DNA from: DASQUP01 sp035641235
Lineage (GTDB): Bacteria > Actinomycetota > CADDZG01 > WHSQ01
Length of the DNA stretch: 25,783 nt
Assembly (NCBI GenBank): GCA_035641235.1
Contig: DASQUP010000186.1
Coordinates: 1-25,783 of the forward strand
Direction of reading: 5' to 3'
Made by a program: the position numbers and the translations under genes. Positions within the stretch are counted from its first letter, which is position 1. Each line of letters starts with the position of its first letter. Of the stretch, positions 22,058-25,783 are shown piece by piece. The notes below the pieces were generated by a model. The model worked only from the letters and a program-made list of their open reading frames with translations. It searched no databases and was not told the DNA's origin.

Positions 22058-22082
22058 CCGGGGCAAATGTGGCCGTTATCCT
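22054..22082 (+). promoter_or_regulatory. Promoter of rplM-rpsI
   Basis: TTGACC (22054-22059) and TATCCT (22077-22082) with a 17-bp spacer, the same hexamers and spacing as the str promoter at 558-586. The TGA within the -35 is the truA stop codon. Expected start near 22088, giving a leader of about 53 nt. Confidence 0.75.
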
Positions 22083-22092
22083 GCTGTTTTCC

Positions 22093-22113
22093 CGCAGACG
22101 CCTATTGTCTGCG
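22093..22113 (+). promoter_or_regulatory. Hairpin in the rplM leader
   Basis: CGCAGAC (22093-22099) pairs with GTCTGCG (22107-22113) around a 7-nt loop, starting about 5 nt after the predicted transcription start. L13 leaders are known in Firmicutes as autoregulatory RNAs, but this short hairpin has not been matched to that family. It may stabilise the 5' end or regulate rplM. Confidence 0.45.
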
Positions 22114-22140
22114 CGCACGGATAACGACCAAAGGTAGAGG

Positions 22141-22632
22141 ATGAAAACCCACTCGACGACGCCCAGCGAGATAACGCGCGATTGGTGGCTGGTCGATGCC
22201 GACGGCGTTGTGCTGGGCCGGCTGGCGTCGGAAGTCGCCCAGCGCCTGCGAGGCAAACACAAGCCCTATTTCGCCCCCCACCTCGACACCGGCGACCACG
22301 TCATCGTTGTCAACGCCTCCAAGGTGGTCCTTACGGGTAGCAAGCTCCTGAAGAAGCAGCACTACCGCCACTCCGGTTATCCGGGAGGTCTGAGGGCCAT
22401 TCCGTATTCGAAGCTCATGGTCGAGCGGCCCGAGAAGGCAATCGAGAAGGCCGTCAAAGGCATGCTCCCCGGCAACCGGTTGGGGCGGGCGATGCTCAAG
22501 AAGCTGAAGGTCTATGCGGGTCCGGACCACCCGCACTCGGCTCAGAACCCCCAGGTACTCGATCTGAAGGACGTCGCGGCGCCGCACGATCCCGAGCAGG
22601 CGCACACCATTGAGGAGGTAACAGGTGCCTGA
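22141..22632 (+). CDS. rplM: 50S ribosomal protein L13
   Basis: L13 is an early-assembly large-subunit protein. The 163-residue product has DWWLVDADGVVLGRLASEVAQRLRGKHKPYFAPHLDTGDHVIVVNASKVVLTGSK, the YRHSGYPGGL loop and AVKGMLPGNRLGRAMLKKLKVYAGPDHPHSAQNP, diagnostic of L13. The C-terminus is about 15 residues longer than in E. coli. It has its own promoter and overlaps rpsI by 8 nt, so the two are translated together. Confidence 0.97.
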   Translation: MKTHSTTPSEITRDWWLVDADGVVLGRLASEVAQRLRGKHKPYFAPHLDTGDHVIVVNASKVVLTGSKLLKKQHYRHSGYPGGLRAIPYSKLMVERPEKAIEKAVKGMLPGNRLGRAMLKKLKVYAGPDHPHSAQNPQVLDLKDVAAPHDPEQAHTIEEVTGA

Positions 22633-23017
22633 AGCGCTTGCCCGGGCGACCGGTCGTCGCAAGGAAGCCGTCTGCCGGGCGCGGCTGCTGTCCGGCAGCG
22701 GGCGGTGGGAGATCAACGGGCGGCCGCTCGAGGACTACTTCCCGAGCGCAGTGCACCGGATGGTGATCACCGAGCCTCTGCGCCTAACCGAGACGGAGGG
22801 TCGCTACGACATCATCGCCAAGATCGAAGGCGGCGGGATCAGCGGCCAGGCCGGTTCGCTCCGTCACGCAATAGCGCGGGCGCTGGTCGACCTCGATTCC
22901 GATCTCAGGCCGGCGCTCAAGCGGGCAGGTTTCCTCACTCGCGACGCACGCGAGAAGGAGCGGCGCAAGTACGGCCTGAAGAAAGCCCGCAAGGCGCCGC
23001 AGTACTCAAAGCGCTAG
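22625..23017 (+). CDS. rpsI: 30S ribosomal protein S9
   Basis: S9 lies in the head; its C-terminal tail touches P-site tRNA. The 130-residue product has ATGRRKEAVCRARLLSGSGRWEINGRPLEDYF, GGGISGQAGSLRHAIARAL and the basic tail RKYGLKKARKAPQYSKR ending in the universal KR. GTG start at 22625 has GAGGAGGT at 22612-22619 inside the end of rplM. It is the last gene of the supercluster; a hairpin terminator follows. Confidence 0.97.
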   Translation: MPEALARATGRRKEAVCRARLLSGSGRWEINGRPLEDYFPSAVHRMVITEPLRLTETEGRYDIIAKIEGGGISGQAGSLRHAIARALVDLDSDLRPALKRAGFLTRDAREKERRKYGLKKARKAPQYSKR

Positions 23018-23022
23018 ACCCG

Positions 23023-23069
23023 AACTGTCCGCAATCTGTCACGGTATGCGTGACTGGAAGCGGACAGTT
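23023..23069. terminator. Bidirectional hairpin terminator between rpsI and acnA
   Basis: AACTGTCCGC (23023-23032) pairs with GCGGACAGTT (23060-23069) as a perfect 10-bp stem, and inside it GTCACG (23038-23043) pairs with CGTGAC (23049-23054). It lies between convergent genes and its last base is within the acnA stop codon (complement of 23069-23071). No T-tract on either strand, so it is a hairpin-only terminator, a form often seen in actinobacteria. Confidence 0.7.
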
Positions 23070-25783
23070 CAGCTTTGCGCGAGCATCCTGCGCAGCACGT
23101 ACTGAAGCACGCCCCCATGGCGGTAGTACTCGATCTCCACGTCGGAGTCGATGCGGCACTCGACCTGGAAGCTGATCTCGCCGCCGTCGTCGGCGCGCGC
23201 GACGACGGTGAGCTCCTCGTGCGGCTCGAGGCCATTCGCGATACCGGTGATATCGAACGTCTCGGTTCCGGTGAGGCCGAGCGAAGCGACGTTCTCTCCC
23301 GGCAGGAACTGAAGGGGCAGCACGCCCATACCAACGAGGTTGCTGCGGTGGATTCGTTCGAAGCTCTCGGCGATCGCTGCACGCACACCCTGCAGTCGCG
23401 GTCCTTTGGCCGCCCAGTCGCGCGACGATCCAGAGCCGTACTCCTTGCCGGCGAGAACGATCAGCGGAGTGTCCTCGTTCGCATACTCGACTGCGGCGTC
23501 GAAGATCGGCACGACGTCACCGTCCGGCAGTTTGGCCGTCCACCCACCTTCTTTGCCACCGGCGAGTACGTTGCGCAGTCGGATGTTCGCAAAGGTTCCT
23601 CGCATCATAACCTCGTGGTTGCCGCGCCGTGACCCGTAGCTGTTGAAGTCCCGCGGCTCGACACCGTGTTCGATGAGGTACTTGCCGGCGGGAGAACTCG
23701 GGGGAATCGATCCGGCCGGCGAGATGTGGTCGGTAGTCACCGAGTCCCCGACGAGCGCCAGGACGCGAGCTCCGGAGATGTCGGTGGGGTCGTCCGGCTC
23801 GCCCCCAAGATCCATAAAGAACGGCGGCTCGCGTACGTACGTCGAGTCCGGATCCCAGTCGTAGAGCGCACCCTCCGGTGAGGGCAACTGCTTCCAGTTC
23901 TCGTCGCCATCGAAGACCCGCGCGTACTCCTCGATGAACAATTCGGAACGGACGGAAGCGATCGCCTCGGCGATCTCCTCCTTCGACGGCCATATGTCGT
24001 GCAGGTATACGGGATTGCCGTCGGAGTCCTCACCCAGAGGTTCCGAAGTGAGGTCGATCTCGATCGTTCCGGCGAGTGCGTAGGCAACGCACAACGGAGG
24101 CGAACCGAGGTAGCTGGCCTTTACCTGGGGATGGATCCGGCCTTCGAAGTTGCGGTTGCCGGACAGCACTGAGACGACGGCGAGGTTGTGTTCGTCGATC
24201 GCTTCGGCAATCGGCTCAGGTAGGGGGCCTGAGTTCCCGATACACGTCGTGCAGCCATAACCGACGACCTGGAATCCCAATCGGTTCAGATACTCGGTGA
24301 GTCCGGCCCCGTCCAGATAGTGCGTGACGACGCGCGAGCCCGGAGCCATCGACGTCTTGACCCATGGCTTGCTGACGAGTCCTCTCTCCGCTGCCTTCTT
24401 GGCGAGGATGCCGGCGCCGAGCATCACCGTCGGATTCGATGTGTTCGTGCAACTTGTTATCGCCGCAATGACCACAGAGCCGTGTTTGAGGTGGATGGTT
24501 CCGTCGGCCGTCTCGACGTCGGTCTCCTCGGCCGGATCGGGATGTTCTGGCGTGTGGGGCTTCTCCGCGCTGCCCCCCTCTGCAAGCCAGCGTCCGATCT
24601 CCACTGGGTATCGTCCGTTGCCTCCGGCCAGTTCGTCGCCGTAGACGGCCTTGAAACTGTCCCAGGCTCGTCCGAGCGCGACGCGGTCCTGAGGGCGGCG
24701 GGGGCCTGCGAGGCTCGGCTCGACCGTCGAGAGATCGAGCTCGAGTGTTTCGGTGAACGCCGGATCCGGTGTGTCGTCGGTTCGGAACATGCTCTGCTGC
24801 TTCGCGTATCGCTCGACGAGGTCCACGGTGTCTTCCGGGCGCCCGGTCAAGCGGAGATAGGCGAGTGTCTGATCGTCGATCGGGAACAGGCCGGCGGTAG
24901 CGCCGTATTCGGGTGACATGTTGGAGAGGGTGGCCCGGTCGGCAACCGTCAGGCTCGACAGCCCCGCTCCGTAGAACTCCACGAACTTCCCAACAACGCC
25001 GTGCGCCCGCAGCATCTCTGTCACGGTGAGCACCAGGTCGGTTGCCGTTACTCCGGTCTGGAGCGCGCCCGTGAACTTGAATCCGACGACCTTCGGCGTG
25101 ACGAGGGGAAGCGGTTGACCCAGCATCGCGGCCTCGGCCTCGATCCCACCGACACCCCATCCCAGTACACCGAGCCCGTTGATCATCGTGGTGTGCGAGT
25201 CGGTGCCGACAAGGGTGTCGGGAACTGCAACGCCGTCGAGGGTTCGCACGACGGTCGCTAGGTGCTCGAGGTTCACCTGATGGACGATGCCCATGCCCGG
25301 CGGAACAACCCGGAAGCCGTTGAACGCTTGCTGTGCCCACCGCAACAGCGAATAGCGTTCATGGTTGCGCTCGTACTCTCGTTCCACGTTGATCGTGAAC
25401 GCACGATCGCTCGCAAAAGCATCGACCTGGACCGAGTGGTCGATGACTAGGTCGACCGGCACGAGCGGATCGACGCGCCCGGGATCACCGCCCTCTCGCT
25501 TCATCGCCGAACGCATTGCCGCAAGGTCGACGACCGCCGGTACGCCCGTGAAGTCCTGGAGGATCACCCGTGATGGGGAGAAGGAGAACTCTCGGTCCTC
25601 GAGTGGCTTCTGCCCCCACAATGCAAGGAACGAGACGTCGTCCTCGGTAGCGAATGGTGTCGCGGAGAGACGGAGGAGGTTCTCGAGGAGGATCTTCACG
25701 GTCGTCGGGATCAGGTCGAGGCGTGCGTCGGCACTCGCTCCGAGCGCCTCGAGGCGGTAGAGCTCCACGCTGCCGCCGGCTAC
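23069..25783 (-). CDS. acnA: Aconitate hydratase (AcnA type), 5' end outside window
   Basis: Aconitase interconverts citrate and isocitrate in the TCA cycle; AcnA/IRP1-type enzymes can also bind RNA when the cluster is lost. The frame is open to the window edge (VAGGSVELYRLEAL before the first internal GTG), so about 10-20 N-terminal residues are missing. Numbering from GTG at 25768, [4Fe-4S] ligands are Cys440 (AITSCTNTSNP), Cys506 and Cys509 (GYGCTTCIGNSGP); substrate-site segments VGTDSHTTMINGLGVLGWGVGGIEAE (187-212) and KEYGSGSSRDWAAKG (775-789) are intact, and the swivel domain begins near 665. A short acidic insert (about 400-423) is usual in actinobacterial AcnA. Confidence 0.95.
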   Translation of the reverse strand, partial: VAGGSVELYRLEALGASADARLDLIPTTVKILLENLLRLSATPFATEDDVSFLALWGQKPLEDREFSFSPSRVILQDFTGVPAVVDLAAMRSAMKREGGDPGRVDPLVPVDLVIDHSVQVDAFASDRAFTINVEREYERNHERYSLLRWAQQAFNGFRVVPPGMGIVHQVNLEHLATVVRTLDGVAVPDTLVGTDSHTTMINGLGVLGWGVGGIEAEAAMLGQPLPLVTPKVVGFKFTGALQTGVTATDLVLTVTEMLRAHGVVGKFVEFYGAGLSSLTVADRATLSNMSPEYGATAGLFPIDDQTLAYLRLTGRPEDTVDLVERYAKQQSMFRTDDTPDPAFTETLELDLSTVEPSLAGPRRPQDRVALGRAWDSFKAVYGDELAGGNGRYPVEIGRWLAEGGSAEKPHTPEHPDPAEETDVETADGTIHLKHGSVVIAAITSCTNTSNPTVMLGAGILAKKAAERGLVSKPWVKTSMAPGSRVVTHYLDGAGLTEYLNRLGFQVVGYGCTTCIGNSGPLPEPIAEAIDEHNLAVVSVLSGNRNFEGRIHPQVKASYLGSPPLCVAYALAGTIEIDLTSEPLGEDSDGNPVYLHDIWPSKEEIAEAIASVRSELFIEEYARVFDGDENWKQLPSPEGALYDWDPDSTYVREPPFFMDLGGEPDDPTDISGARVLALVGDSVTTDHISPAGSIPPSSPAGKYLIEHGVEPRDFNSYGSRRGNHEVMMRGTFANIRLRNVLAGGKEGGWTAKLPDGDVVPIFDAAVEYANEDTPLIVLAGKEYGSGSSRDWAAKGPRLQGVRAAIAESFERIHRSNLVGMGVLPLQFLPGENVASLGLTGTETFDITGIANGLEPHEELTVVARADDGGEISFQVECRIDSDVEIEYYRHGGVLQYVLRRMLAQS

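Noticed and set aside
24216..25340. A 374-codon open frame in another frame of the acnA strand
   Set aside because: It is an Arg-rich shadow of the intact aconitase frame with no family resemblance.

Overview
The window is GC-rich, densely packed bacterial chromosome. Apart from a partial gene at each edge, it carries one uninterrupted translation supercluster of 38 same-strand genes (rpsL to rpsI). The str, S10, spc and alpha operons are joined in the ancestral order and followed by truA and rplM-rpsI. Gene order, the adk-map-infA-rpmJ block, zinc-ribbon S14/L36/S4, frequent GTG starts, long charged tails on L22, S3 and L17, and an AcnA-type aconitase fit a high-GC Gram-positive, most likely a deep-branching member of Actinomycetota. 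This placement is inference from gene content and not a phylogeny.

Layout: (1) 1-477, the 3' end of an SMP-30/gluconolactonase-like gene, ending in a hairpin. (2) 500-927, a control region for the str operon: a 20-bp palindrome, a near-consensus promoter (TTGACC, 17 bp, TATCCT) and a leader of about 335 nt with at least five hairpins. (3) 928-5507, rpsL-rpsG-fusA-tuf-rpsJ. (4) 5508-5635, a structured leader before rplC. (5) 5636-17643, rplC through map, almost all spaced by a few bases or overlapping as TGATG, TAATG or GTGA. (6) 17644-17822, a gap with a probable promoter and a perfect hairpin, then infA-rpmJ-rpsM-rpsK-rpsD. (7) 19634-19709, a leader before rpoA that repeats the core of the rplC leader. 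(8) rpoA-rplQ-truA, then a second TTGACC-17-TATCCT promoter driving rplM-rpsI. (9) A hairpin terminator shared with the convergent, 5'-incomplete aconitase gene acnA.

The genes encode most of the small and large subunit core proteins, two elongation factors, initiation factor 1, the SecY channel, adenylate kinase, methionine aminopeptidase, the RNA polymerase alpha subunit and a tRNA pseudouridine synthase, so transcription, translation and co-translational processing are co-expressed.

The most interesting non-textbook signal is a shared RNA-like element at 5534-5584 and 19647-19697. It is a 37-nt hairpin with 30 identical positions in two fixed blocks, followed by a conserved G-rich tail able to pair back to the hairpin. 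It lies only in front of rplC and rpoA and looks like an undescribed cis-regulatory RNA coordinating ribosomal protein and RNA polymerase synthesis. Other points of note are a probable CTG start for truA, a Met in place of the usual Cys in the EF-Tu G3 motif, and a 13-unit TTAKK tail on L22. No tRNA, rRNA, CRISPR array, insertion sequence or phage gene was seen.
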